Both the position numbers and the translations under genes were made by a program. Below are positions 17,311-26,325 of a stretch of 64,000 nt of DNA, one piece after another. The notes beneath the pieces are model-generated. The model did not search any database and was not told the DNA's origin. It saw only the letters and a program-made list of their open reading frames with translations. The DNA comes from Saprospiraceae bacterium. GTDB taxonomy: Bacteria; Bacteroidota; Bacteroidia; Chitinophagales; Saprospiraceae. The stretch spans positions 1 to 64,000 of the forward strand of contig JAHDHQ010000001.1 of NCBI GenBank assembly GCA_020631235.1, in the 5' to 3' direction. Each line of letters opens with the position of its first letter. The first letter of the stretch is position 1.

Positions 17311-18214
17311 TAATATCACGAAAATATACGGCTCTCAAAAAGCTGTGGATGCATTATCCTTTGAAGTAAATTCAGGAGAAGTCTTAGGATTTCTAGGCCC
17401 TAATGGAGCTGGAAAGACTACAACTATGAAAATCTTGGCTTGCTTTTTACCTCAATCAGAAGGAGAAGCCATTGTCCAAGGGTTTGATGTTAGTAAAGAT
17501 CCATTAGCCGTACGTAAGATTCTGGGTTACTTACCCGAACATAATCCATTGTATCTAGATATGTATGTAGTGGAATACTTGCGCATGGTAGCCAGTATTC
17601 ACAGAATAAAAAATCCACTTGGACGTATTGATGAATTATTAGAAATAACTGGCTTAAACAAAGAATCCAAAAAGAAAATTGGTAGCCTATCTAAAGGCTA
17701 CAGACAACGTGTTGGTTTAGCTCAAGCTATCATTCATGATCCTAAAGTGCTTATTTTAGATGAACCTACTTCTGGATTAGATCCTAATCAATTAGTGGAA
17801 ATACGATCTCTGATAAAAACTTTAGGTCAAGATAAAACCGTCATCTTTTCTTCGCACATTATGCAAGAAGTAGAAGCTTTATGTGATAGAGTCATTATAT
17901 TAAACGAAGGTAAATTAGTAGCTGATGACCCCATAGCTTCTTTAAGTAGCCGCATAAAGGGTCATTCAATATTACAAGTAGCTTTTGAGAAAAACATGGA
18001 TATTGCCCGCTTAAGAGGTCTTCCTGGTGTTGAAAATGTAAGTATTGACCAAGGGGTTTTCATTATCACTTCAGCTGCTGATACTGATGTGCGTTCGAGC
18101 GTTTTTGATCTGGCTGTTGGCACCCAAAATCGCATTCAGCATATGCAATTAGAAGAAGCAAGTGTTGAAAAAGTATTCCAGACATTGACCCAAAAAACTA
18201 ACAAGGATGCTTAG
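17294..18214 (+). CDS. gldA: Gliding motility ABC transporter ATP-binding protein GldA
   Basis: 306 residues. It has Walker A GPNGAGKTT (about residues 36-44), signature LSKGYRQRVGLAQA, Walker B VLILDEPTSGLDPN and the switch His in SSHIMQE. The C-terminal extension of about 90 residues is typical of GldA. In Flavobacterium, GldA works with GldF and GldG in a transporter once linked to gliding; in many Bacteroidota the three are kept with T9SS genes. GldF and GldG follow directly, each overlapping the previous gene by a few bases, so this is one operon. Confidence 0.93.
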   Translation: MSVIVNNITKIYGSQKAVDALSFEVNSGEVLGFLGPNGAGKTTTMKILACFLPQSEGEAIVQGFDVSKDPLAVRKILGYLPEHNPLYLDMYVVEYLRMVASIHRIKNPLGRIDELLEITGLNKESKKKIGSLSKGYRQRVGLAQAIIHDPKVLILDEPTSGLDPNQLVEIRSLIKTLGQDKTVIFSSHIMQEVEALCDRVIILNEGKLVADDPIASLSSRIKGHSILQVAFEKNMDIARLRGLPGVENVSIDQGVFIITSAADTDVRSSVFDLAVGTQNRIQHMQLEEASVEKVFQTLTQKTNKDA

Positions 18215-18941
18215 TATATACCTGAAAGAATTGCGTTCTTTTTTTAGTTCACTCATAGGTTATCTAGTGATAGGAGTGTTCTTATTGTTTGTCGGACTCT
18301 TTATGTGGGTGTTCAATGATACGAGTATTTTAGAATACAGGTACGCAAGTATGGACTCACTTTTTAGTATTGCGCCATTGTTGTTTATGTTGATTATCCC
18401 AGCACTCACGATGAGAACTTTCGCTGAAGAGAAACAAAAAGGTACTTTAGAATTTCTTTTTACTAAACCATTAAAGGATTATCAGATTGTTTTAGCTAAG
18501 TATTTTGCGTCTTTTAGTTTAGTCATCTTAGCCTTGCTACCGACTATTATATACTATTACAGTATTCATCAGCTTGGATTTCCTAAAGGCAATATTGATG
18601 GAGGGGCAGTGATTGGGTCCTATTTGGGTTTGTGTTGTTTAGCTTTGGTATTCATTGCCATAGGAATTTTTGCTTCATGCATCACAAGCAATCAAATTTC
18701 AGCTTTCATTTTAGGGGCATTTTTGTGTTTTATGTTTTTTCTGAGTTTTAGCTATTTGAGTAGCTTATCTATATTTTTCGGTCGTCTTGATCATTTAGTA
18801 GAAAAAATAGGCCTCGAATATCATTATCAGTCAATTTCCAGAGGGAAGATAGAGTTTAGAGATATTTTCTATTTCTTAAGCCTAGCCAGTTTTTTCATAT
18901 GGCTAAGCTTAGTAGCTATTTCAAAACGTAAATGGTCATGA
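18207..18941 (+). CDS. gldF: Gliding motility ABC transporter permease GldF
   Basis: 244 residues with about six membrane segments. The motif MRTFAEEKQKGTLEFLFTKPL after the second segment is typical of ABC-2 type permeases of the GldF/NosY kind. It overlaps gldA by 8 bp and the gldG start by 4 bp (ATGA), pointing to translational coupling. It is the membrane partner of GldA. Confidence 0.92.
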   Translation: MLSIYLKELRSFFSSLIGYLVIGVFLLFVGLFMWVFNDTSILEYRYASMDSLFSIAPLLFMLIIPALTMRTFAEEKQKGTLEFLFTKPLKDYQIVLAKYFASFSLVILALLPTIIYYYSIHQLGFPKGNIDGGAVIGSYLGLCCLALVFIAIGIFASCITSNQISAFILGAFLCFMFFLSFSYLSSLSIFFGRLDHLVEKIGLEYHYQSISRGKIEFRDIFYFLSLASFFIWLSLVAISKRKWS

Positions 18942-20629
18942 AAAAGCGAATAGAAGCCATAATAAATACCTGTATACTTGCAGGCCTACTGATTATCAGT
19001 AATGCATTAATAGATAAATGGACAGGTTATGTAGACCTTACTGATGATAAACGCTTTACATTGAGTGAATCTACCAGAGATTTAATCGCCAGTGTCGATG
19101 AAACTATTTATATCAAAGTTTTGCTGGGAGGAGAACTTCCTTCGGGTTTCCAACGACTTGAAGAGTCCACAATAGACGTACTGAGGCAATTTAGATCGAT
19201 CAATTCTAATATTGAGTTTTTATTTGAAAATCCTACAGAAGGCTCTGTAAAAGAAGTTAATGACAGGGTAGAGTACTTAAGAAAACAAGGAATATTGCCG
19301 ACTAATTTAATGGTCATGGATCAAGGTCAAAGGAGTGAAAAGCTCATTTACCCATATGCATTGTTTTCTTATGGCACAAGACAGACAGCTGCTAATTTAT
19401 TAGAAGAGCAAAATATTAAGTTAGGCGAAGAAGAAGTGCTTAATCGATCGATTAATTTATTAGAGTATAAACTTGCAAACGCAATACAAAAGTTAGTTCA
19501 GAAAGATAGAAAAACCATCCTTTTCTTAGAAGGTCATAATGAACTGTTACCACAACAAACCGCTAGATTAGAAAGAGAACTTGCACTTAATTATGAAATA
19601 GCAAGAGTCTCTTTAGATTCAGCCTATCAGATAAAGCAAGATGTCGATTTGCTTATCGTGTCAAAACCTAAAAGTGCTTTCTCGGAAAAGGATCTATTCA
19701 AGATCGATCAATATGTAATGAACGGTGGCAAAATCATATGGATGGTAGAGAAATATGACGTTGCCTTAGATAGCATAGCAAAATATGGAGAATATGTTCC
19801 CAGAGAGTTACAACATGGTTTAGAGAATCTTTTCTTTGATTACGGAATAAGATTTAAGTCTAATTTAGTGTTGGATGCTGAAGCTAGTAAAATACCGCAG
19901 GTGATAGGATACTCAGGTGATAAGCCACAAACATCTCTGTTTAAATGGTATTATCATCCGATAATAAAAGGAAATGAAAACCACCCAATATCTAAAAATA
20001 TCGGTTTAGTTAATGTTACATTTCCTACCACTATAGACACCTTAAAGACTGCAAGTAACATAAAACGAACGATCCTTGCGTCCAGTTCCGATTATTCCAG
20101 GTTTCAAGTGTATCCTATGCGGATAGGCTTTGATATACTAAAGTTGGATGAAGATTTATCAAAGTTTAATAAAGGACCTCAATCCATTGCTGTTTTAGCC
20201 GAAGGGCAATTTAAATCTCATTTTAGTAATAGAGTGTCCCAAACTATGCTTGATGGTTTACGAAGTATAGATATGGAGTTTAAAGAATCAAGTATTCCAA
20301 CAAAACAGATTTTTATCTCAGATGCAGATTTTGTGAAAAATCTATATGATCCTAATAATAATCAAATCAGTGAAATAGGCTATAATAAATGGGAAAATTA
20401 TGCTTATCCCGGCAATAAACAGCTTATTAAAAATTCAATAGAATTTTTACTGGATGACTATGGTTTACTTGAGTCTAGATCTAAAGATGTAAAACTACGA
20501 CTATTAGACCAATCAAAAATTCAGGAAGAAAGAACTAAATGGCAACTATTAAATGTAGCATTACCGATTATTATTCTTGTCATATTCGGTTTTGTTTTTC
20601 AATTTTTTAGACGCAGAAAATACGAATGA
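18938..20629 (+). CDS. gldG: Gliding motility ABC transporter component GldG
   Basis: About 563 residues from the ATG at 18938, which overlaps the gldF stop as ATGA; an ATG two codons earlier is also possible. An N-terminal membrane anchor (about residues 8-26) is followed by a large extracytoplasmic region of the ABC-type uncharacterised/GldG family (DDKRFTLSESTRDLI, KTILFLEGHNELLPQ, VDLLIVSKPKSAFSEKD). A C-terminal anchor (about 538-556) ends in a basic tail (RRRKYE). It acts with GldA and GldF. Confidence 0.92.
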   Translation: MKKRIEAIINTCILAGLLIISNALIDKWTGYVDLTDDKRFTLSESTRDLIASVDETIYIKVLLGGELPSGFQRLEESTIDVLRQFRSINSNIEFLFENPTEGSVKEVNDRVEYLRKQGILPTNLMVMDQGQRSEKLIYPYALFSYGTRQTAANLLEEQNIKLGEEEVLNRSINLLEYKLANAIQKLVQKDRKTILFLEGHNELLPQQTARLERELALNYEIARVSLDSAYQIKQDVDLLIVSKPKSAFSEKDLFKIDQYVMNGGKIIWMVEKYDVALDSIAKYGEYVPRELQHGLENLFFDYGIRFKSNLVLDAEASKIPQVIGYSGDKPQTSLFKWYYHPIIKGNENHPISKNIGLVNVTFPTTIDTLKTASNIKRTILASSSDYSRFQVYPMRIGFDILKLDEDLSKFNKGPQSIAVLAEGQFKSHFSNRVSQTMLDGLRSIDMEFKESSIPTKQIFISDADFVKNLYDPNNNQISEIGYNKWENYAYPGNKQLIKNSIEFLLDDYGLLESRSKDVKLRLLDQSKIQEERTKWQLLNVALPIIILVIFGFVFQFFRRRKYE

Positions 20630-20694
20630 TCAAGTTTGAATATTTTCTAGTTACCTGACAAGAGGAACTATCAAGGTTTAAACTAAGTACAATT

Positions 20695-21717
20695 ATGAAG
20701 AAAATTTTATTGCTTTTAGGTCTTTTACTTGTTTTAGGACTGGCTTATCTATATTTAGGAAAAGCAGAATCCAAAAAACTGCAAGAAGTGAGTGGTATCG
20801 ACTTAAGTGATCGAGCTTTTGCTGTAGAAAAAGAAAAAGATATCCACAAGATCGTTATTACTACGAAAACGCACCCTAAGTATACCATCATCAAACAAGA
20901 TGACGACAGCTGGATGTTTAATGAGTATTTTAAAGCAGATAGACATGTCATGATGCGTCTTCTTGAAGCCTTAACCAAAATAGATATAAAATATATTCCT
21001 CCAGAACCTAGCCAAAAGACCATCGCTAAAAATATGGCTCGAACTGGAATCGAGGTTCAAGTTTATGATAAAACAGGAAACAAATTAAGAGACTTTATTG
21101 TGGGGTCTAATGCTAATGACGAACGATCCACATTTTTTAAAGTGAAAGGAAAAGATAAAGCTTATGCCATGTATTTTCCATACTCAGAAGGTTCATTGAG
21201 AACCAGGTTTGTGTATGACCTGATGGATCTTCGAGACAAATACATTTTAGAAGAAGATATTAGTGCTATCCAGTCAGTGGAGGTTATTTATCCTAAGCAA
21301 GCAAAACACTCCTTTTTATTAGAAAAGAAAGAAAAAGATTGGAGTGTACAACCTTTACACGCCGACATTGAACCATCTAAAAAGCAACTTAATAATCAGT
21401 CTATAGAAGATTTTTTAAGTGTTTTTAAGCTTATACCTTCAGAAAATATAGAAACACATAACCCACGGATTGATTCTATAAATTCGGTGACTCCATTTAT
21501 GTCAATCAAAATTACTAATACTGAAGGTGTTGTAAAATCGCTCAAACTAAGACCTATGAATGACTTTTTAGATGAAGACCAAAATACAACGAGTGTAGAT
21601 GAGGTGCACATCGTTGAGCGATTTTTTGTAGAGACTAATTGGAGAGATAGCTATTTGTTACAAAAAAGACATATTTTAGGAGCATTAAGACCTTATAACT
21701 ATTTTTATAGAGATTAG
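20695..21717 (+). CDS. DUF4340 domain-containing membrane-anchored protein
   Basis: 340 residues with a single N-terminal hydrophobic anchor (KKILLLLGLLLVLGLAYLYL). The rest is an exported domain with the DUF4340 pattern (VEKEKDIHKIVITTK, DDSWMFNEYFKADRHVMMRLLEAL, FIVGSNANDERSTFFK). The family has no fixed function but commonly follows gldG-type genes, so a role with the GldAFG transporter is likely. It lies 65 bp after gldG; no terminator is visible in the gap. Confidence 0.85.
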   Translation: MKKILLLLGLLLVLGLAYLYLGKAESKKLQEVSGIDLSDRAFAVEKEKDIHKIVITTKTHPKYTIIKQDDDSWMFNEYFKADRHVMMRLLEALTKIDIKYIPPEPSQKTIAKNMARTGIEVQVYDKTGNKLRDFIVGSNANDERSTFFKVKGKDKAYAMYFPYSEGSLRTRFVYDLMDLRDKYILEEDISAIQSVEVIYPKQAKHSFLLEKKEKDWSVQPLHADIEPSKKQLNNQSIEDFLSVFKLIPSENIETHNPRIDSINSVTPFMSIKITNTEGVVKSLKLRPMNDFLDEDQNTTSVDEVHIVERFFVETNWRDSYLLQKRHILGALRPYNYFYRD

Positions 21718-21723
21718 CATTTT

Positions 21724-22926
21724 ATGTTCCGTTTTATATTGTTTTTAATTTTGGTGTTTGTCAGCACTTCTTTTAGTGCACCTGATTGGGGTTTTTATGG
21801 TCACCGCACCATCAATAGGAAAGCAGTATTTACATTACCACCTCCATTAATCTCTTTTTACAAAAACAATATAGAATTCATCACAGAACACGCTGTAGAT
21901 CCTGATAAGCGACGGTATGCAACAAAACATGAAGCAGTCAGGCATTACATCGATGTTGATCACTGGGGAACATTCCCATTTGATAATGTTCCAAGATTAT
22001 GGCATGAGGTAATTCTTAAATATGCTAGATTTATCCATGCAGGTACTGAAAACGATACCTTTCAAATAAATTGTTGGGATGCAATGCCTTATGAACACCC
22101 ATCAATGATCGTGGATTGTGATACTTTATACCAATTATTTTATGAGGTCATACAGCCAATATATTATGAAGACGAAAAAATAATTGACTTAAATCTATTA
22201 AATCAATTCCTAGATCGTCCCATTGAACAAAAAGGCAATGCTGAGATACAATTCGATGATACTTTTAGTGAATATGGAATACTGCCTTATCATTTAGAAC
22301 AGTATTATCAAAAATTAGTCAATGCTTTTTCGTCCAAAGACATCAACGTTATTTTACGACTTTCAGCAGAAATTGGGCATTATATAGGAGATGCACATGT
22401 ACCCCTGCATACGACAGAAAATTACAATGGTCAATTAAGTGATCAAGTAGGAATCCATGGATTTTGGGAAAGTCGGTTGCCAGAGTTGTTTGCCGAAGAG
22501 AGCTATGATTTTTTTGTGGGTAAGGCATTATATATAGAAGACACAAAAAGCTATTTTTGGGATGTTGTATTAACTAGTCATAGTCATCTAGAAGAAGTGT
22601 TAGCTTTCGAAAAATCATTAAGTAAATCTTTTCCCCAGGATCAGCAATACTGTTTTGAAGAGCGCTTAGAACGAACCATCCAGACCCAATGTGAACCTTA
22701 TGCGATAGAATACCATAAAATGTTAGATGGGATGGTGGAAACAAGGATGAGAGATGCAGTGTTGAGTATTGGTAGCATTTGGCATTCGGCTTGGGTGGAT
22801 GCAGGTCAGCCTGATTTAGATATTGATGGAAGAATCAGCTTTAGCGAAGAAGATAAAGAGGCTCAAAAGAAACTGAATCTAAAGTTTAAATCAGGAGATA
22901 TAAAAGGAAGAAGTCACGATCAATAA
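21724..22926 (+). CDS. Exported zinc enzyme of the S1/P1 nuclease / phospholipase C superfamily
   Basis: 400 residues. The signal peptide ends at FSTSFSA and the mature protein begins PDWGFYGHRTINR, which fits the N-terminal Trp/His zinc ligands of this superfamily. Further ligands are in HYIDVDHWG, GHYIGDAHVPLHTTENYNGQ and HGFWESR. The GD.H.PLH motif is shared with S1/P1 nucleases and zinc-dependent phospholipase C, so the substrate (nucleic acid or phospholipid) is undecided. It lies 6 bp after DUF4340 and 1 bp before the DUF368 gene. A conserved place next to gld genes would suggest an envelope role. Confidence 0.85.
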   Translation: MFRFILFLILVFVSTSFSAPDWGFYGHRTINRKAVFTLPPPLISFYKNNIEFITEHAVDPDKRRYATKHEAVRHYIDVDHWGTFPFDNVPRLWHEVILKYARFIHAGTENDTFQINCWDAMPYEHPSMIVDCDTLYQLFYEVIQPIYYEDEKIIDLNLLNQFLDRPIEQKGNAEIQFDDTFSEYGILPYHLEQYYQKLVNAFSSKDINVILRLSAEIGHYIGDAHVPLHTTENYNGQLSDQVGIHGFWESRLPELFAEESYDFFVGKALYIEDTKSYFWDVVLTSHSHLEEVLAFEKSLSKSFPQDQQYCFEERLERTIQTQCEPYAIEYHKMLDGMVETRMRDAVLSIGSIWHSAWVDAGQPDLDIDGRISFSEEDKEAQKKLNLKFKSGDIKGRSHDQ

Positions 22927-22927
22927 A

Positions 22928-23908
22928 ATGAATAAAATTTCACTAATATTTAAAGGGATGGCCATGGGAATGGCTGAGGTAATACCTGGAGTGTCAGGAG
23001 GTACCATCGCTTTCATTACTGGAATTTATGAGAAGTTATTACAAAATGTTCGAAATGTAGATGGGACTTTTTTTAAACATTTGTTTAAGGGTAGACTAAA
23101 GGACGCTTTTGCATTACTTGATGTTTCTTTTTTGCTTTTCCTTTTAATGGGCATGTTTGGAGGAATAGTCCTTGGTGTTTTAGGAGTTAGTTATTTGCTA
23201 GAAACGTTCCCTACTGTACTATGGTCTTTTTTCTTTGGATTGATTTTAATGTCTATATTTTATATTTTGTCCAAGGTCGAACATCTTGATATCTACAAGC
23301 TACTTATCTTTCTGGCGGGTGCTATGATAGCTTTTGGAATATGTTTAATAAACCCAATGCAAGGCAATGATCATCCATTGTATTTAATCATTGCTGGATC
23401 AATAGCTATTTCTGCTTTAATCCTACCGGGAATTTCAGGCAGTTTTATGCTCTTAATCATGGGAATGTATAGCATAGTTATTCCTGCATTGAAAAATATA
23501 CTTACCAATTTCTCAATGGATGCAGTAAAAATCGTAGTGTTTTTTGGTATCGGCTGTCTGATAGGTTTAGCATTATTTAGTCGTGTATTGACTTGGACTT
23601 TTAAAAAGTACCACGACCAAACATTAGCGATCCTGAGTGGGTTTATGTTGGGTTCGTTATATAAAATATGGCCTTGGCGTCATCCGGAAAAGGTTTTAAA
23701 TAAAGAGACCAACACAATATCCACTCTACAAGGAGATCAAGTTGATTTGACATTAGTAAATAACGAACAATATAAAATATTAAGTGAACAATTAGTGAGT
23801 CCGAGTGCTTATCTCAGTGATGCTTACTTATGGGCTTGCATAGCTGCTTCAGTAGTAGGTTTGTCTATCGTGTATTTTCTGTGGAAACACGATAGAAGTG
23901 AACAATAG
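22928..23908 (+). CDS. DUF368 family membrane protein, probable undecaprenyl-phosphate translocase (PopT-like)
   Basis: 326 residues, about eight membrane segments with an internal repeat. Each half has a Gly/Pro-rich re-entrant motif: AEVIPGVSGGTIAFITGIYE (near residue 17) and LPGISGSFMLLIMGMY (near residue 166). These are the marks of DUF368, a family shown in other bacteria to return undecaprenyl phosphate to the cytoplasmic face. With uppP in the same gene block, two successive steps of carrier recycling are encoded together. It ends the rightward block. Confidence 0.88.
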   Translation: MNKISLIFKGMAMGMAEVIPGVSGGTIAFITGIYEKLLQNVRNVDGTFFKHLFKGRLKDAFALLDVSFLLFLLMGMFGGIVLGVLGVSYLLETFPTVLWSFFFGLILMSIFYILSKVEHLDIYKLLIFLAGAMIAFGICLINPMQGNDHPLYLIIAGSIAISALILPGISGSFMLLIMGMYSIVIPALKNILTNFSMDAVKIVVFFGIGCLIGLALFSRVLTWTFKKYHDQTLAILSGFMLGSLYKIWPWRHPEKVLNKETNTISTLQGDQVDLTLVNNEQYKILSEQLVSPSAYLSDAYLWACIAASVVGLSIVYFLWKHDRSEQ

Positions 23909-23965
23909 AATAAATAAATTCATATTTTTTATATTAGATATTATTTATATATAAAAATTTATATA

Positions 23966-23973
23966 TATATTTG
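23966..23973 (+). promoter_or_regulatory. Probable -7 promoter element for the TPR-PD40 gene
   Basis: TATATTTG matches TAnnTTTG in a 127 bp very AT-rich gap. The upstream TTTG element is not clear. The downstream gene starts 63 bases later at 24036. Confidence 0.4.
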
Positions 23974-24035
23974 TTTAATATTACCAACGAGATTGATATT
24001 AGAATAATTTATTATATAAAGTAAAATTATTCAAA

Positions 24036-26261
24036 ATGAATTTAAGGCTGTTACGAATTACCATCTTTGCACTAGTTATATGTGCTATACATACGCCCAT
24101 TCAAAGCCAGACTTTGTATACGAAGGCTCAAAAGCAATTTGACTTAAAAGCTTATGACCTTTCTATAGAAAACTTCAAAAAAGAGTTAGAAATTAACCCA
24201 GATTGCAATGAATGTAAATACATGATTGCAGAGGCTTACCGTCATCAGAACAACAGCATAGATGCAGCAATATGGTTTAGTCAATTAGAACAGGCTGAAA
24301 ATGTTCCCCAAGAGTACTACTATAATTACGGTCAAGTACTGAAGAAGATGGGGCAATATGAAAAAGCTCAAGAGAATTTTGCTATGTATCAGCAATTTAA
24401 TCCTGAATTAGGTGAGCATTATAGTTTGAGTTGTGACTATGCTAAAGTATTATTAGCTGAAGACGAAAAATTTAGACTTTCCCTTTACAAGCCAAGCTCT
24501 GATCAGGCAGATTATGGTGTTGGATTTTTCAATGACGAGATAATATTTGCTTCTTTCAGAAATGATTTTGTTCGTGATTATAGCAGAAATGAACAAAGCA
24601 AAATAAATAAAAATGGTAGTCAGTTGTTTAAAGCTAAAAAAGGTAGGCTTGGTAAAACCGCTAACACCGATTATTTGCTTCCAGACAGCGCTGAGAAATA
24701 TAATATAGGAGCCATATCGTATGCAAAATCAGGTAAGATTTGTGCCTATACAAAAAATAACTACTCACATGCAGGAATGGAGATATTCGCTGATGATCAA
24801 GACATGCACATATATATTGCTGAAGTTGATCAAACAGGACGAATGATTTTTGAACAAGCATTTGAATACAATGAAATAGGCTATTCTACAGGTTTTCCAA
24901 GTTTAAATTACGAAGGTAAAGCCATGTATTTTGCAAGTAATAGACCTGGTGGTTTTGGAGGTTACGATTTATATGTTAGTTATCTTAAAGATGGAGTATG
25001 GACCTACCCTGAAAACTTAGGGGACAGAATTAATACATCAGGAAACGAAATCACTCCGTTTTTGCAAGAAAGCACTTTGTACTTTGCTACTGATTATCAT
25101 CACGGTATGGGAGGATTTGATATTTTTTCTTCACAAGTTATAGATGGAGAGTGGGATTATCCCTCAAACATGGGAAATGGAGTAAATTCTCCTGAAGATG
25201 ATTTCTATCCTGCATTTGATGAAGAAGCAAATACCTTGTATTTAACTTCGAACAGACTAGGTGGGAGAGGAGAGCATGATATATATATGGCCATAAAAGT
25301 TGTAGAACACGAAGTGGTAATCTTAACTCCTAACTTTGATACTCAGGATAATAGTGAGAATTTAAGCGATTCTGAAATTGTAAATGCAGAAATTCCTGCT
25401 GCTATAAGTTTAGATGATTTTATGTCGGCTCCAGCCCCTGAACCCATTGTCGAAGAATCAAATGTTACTTTAGTTAACAATACAACTAGTACAGTCATTA
25501 AAACTGAAGTAAAAGAAACTGAATCGATACTGGAAAATACTCAAGAGATAAAAGTTGATGCTGAAGAATTATCCAGTGTTCCTCCGCCAGCAATTTCTTT
25601 AGAGGAAATGAATAGAACAAACAAGGCTTTTGGAACATCGGTTAATACAGCTTTAGAGTCAATGGCTGGTGTACGAAAAGTAGCTTATGGTGAAGTAATT
25701 ACAAACCCTACAAAAGTATATTTTATTCAGTTAGCTGCCTTATATAAAACACAAGGAAACATATTACCTTTTAAACGTTTAGTTCAGTATGGCAATATTT
25801 ATAAAACGAATGAATCAAGCGTTACTAAAATAAAACTAGGATATTTTGCTGATGCAGGACAAGCTTCACAAATTCTCTCTCAAGTTAAAGGTATGGGTTT
25901 TACTGATGCATTCATTACTCACGAGGCCATGAGCAGTTCTGAATTAGAACTGATGGTGTCAAATGGTCAGAACAATGTGGATTTTGGATCAAATTATTCT
26001 GGTGGGTATACTACTGGTAATCAATATAAAGTAAGGTTAGCTGCCTACGAAGACCCTATATGGTTTGATGTTAATAAGGTAAAAGATTTGGGGATGATAG
26101 AACAGTGGTCAAAACGAGATTGGACGATATTTGTATTGAGTGGATTTAATTCATTCGAAGATGCAAATAATGCTAAGATAAGAGCGCTCAACAGAGGTTT
26201 TTCTGATGCTGAGGTTGTGCTCGATAGAAATGGTATTTTAGAGACTATTAATGCTCATTAA
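24036..26261 (+). CDS. Envelope protein with TPR, PD40 beta-propeller and two SPOR-like domains
   Basis: 741 residues. Order: signal peptide (residues 1-24), TPR repeats (about 25-130: FDLKAYDLSIENFKKELEINPD, YYYNYGQVLKKMGQYEKAQENF), then PD40/WD40-like propeller repeats (about 280-420: MYFASNRPGGFGGYDLYVS, LYLTSNRLGGRGEHDIYMA). An acidic, low-complexity linker (about 425-550) leads to two C-terminal segments reading like SPOR domains (about 560-640 and 663-740: KVYFIQLAALY, YKVRLAAYEDP). The TPR-PD40 front resembles the T9SS protein PorE/OmpA-family, but the OmpA peptidoglycan-binding domain is replaced by SPOR-like ones, which in other proteins bind denuded glycan. A periplasmic or outer-membrane scaffold linked to the cell wall is the best guess. 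Confidence 0.8.
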   Translation: MNLRLLRITIFALVICAIHTPIQSQTLYTKAQKQFDLKAYDLSIENFKKELEINPDCNECKYMIAEAYRHQNNSIDAAIWFSQLEQAENVPQEYYYNYGQVLKKMGQYEKAQENFAMYQQFNPELGEHYSLSCDYAKVLLAEDEKFRLSLYKPSSDQADYGVGFFNDEIIFASFRNDFVRDYSRNEQSKINKNGSQLFKAKKGRLGKTANTDYLLPDSAEKYNIGAISYAKSGKICAYTKNNYSHAGMEIFADDQDMHIYIAEVDQTGRMIFEQAFEYNEIGYSTGFPSLNYEGKAMYFASNRPGGFGGYDLYVSYLKDGVWTYPENLGDRINTSGNEITPFLQESTLYFATDYHHGMGGFDIFSSQVIDGEWDYPSNMGNGVNSPEDDFYPAFDEEANTLYLTSNRLGGRGEHDIYMAIKVVEHEVVILTPNFDTQDNSENLSDSEIVNAEIPAAISLDDFMSAPAPEPIVEESNVTLVNNTTSTVIKTEVKETESILENTQEIKVDAEELSSVPPPAISLEEMNRTNKAFGTSVNTALESMAGVRKVAYGEVITNPTKVYFIQLAALYKTQGNILPFKRLVQYGNIYKTNESSVTKIKLGYFADAGQASQILSQVKGMGFTDAFITHEAMSSSELELMVSNGQNNVDFGSNYSGGYTTGNQYKVRLAAYEDPIWFDVNKVKDLGMIEQWSKRDWTIFVLSGFNSFEDANNAKIRALNRGFSDAEVVLDRNGILETINAH

Positions 26262-26291
26262 TAGCAAAAGAGTCATGAGATTGGTTTATAT

Positions 26292-26322
26292 GGGGTGCCT
26301 TTGAGACGGGCCCCCTTTTTTT
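26292..26322 (+). terminator. Intrinsic terminator after the TPR-PD40 gene
   Basis: GGGGTGCC pairs with GGCCCCC with one bulged T around a short loop, followed by a run of seven T. It lies 31 bp past the stop codon. Confidence 0.8.
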
Positions 26323-26325
26323 ATT

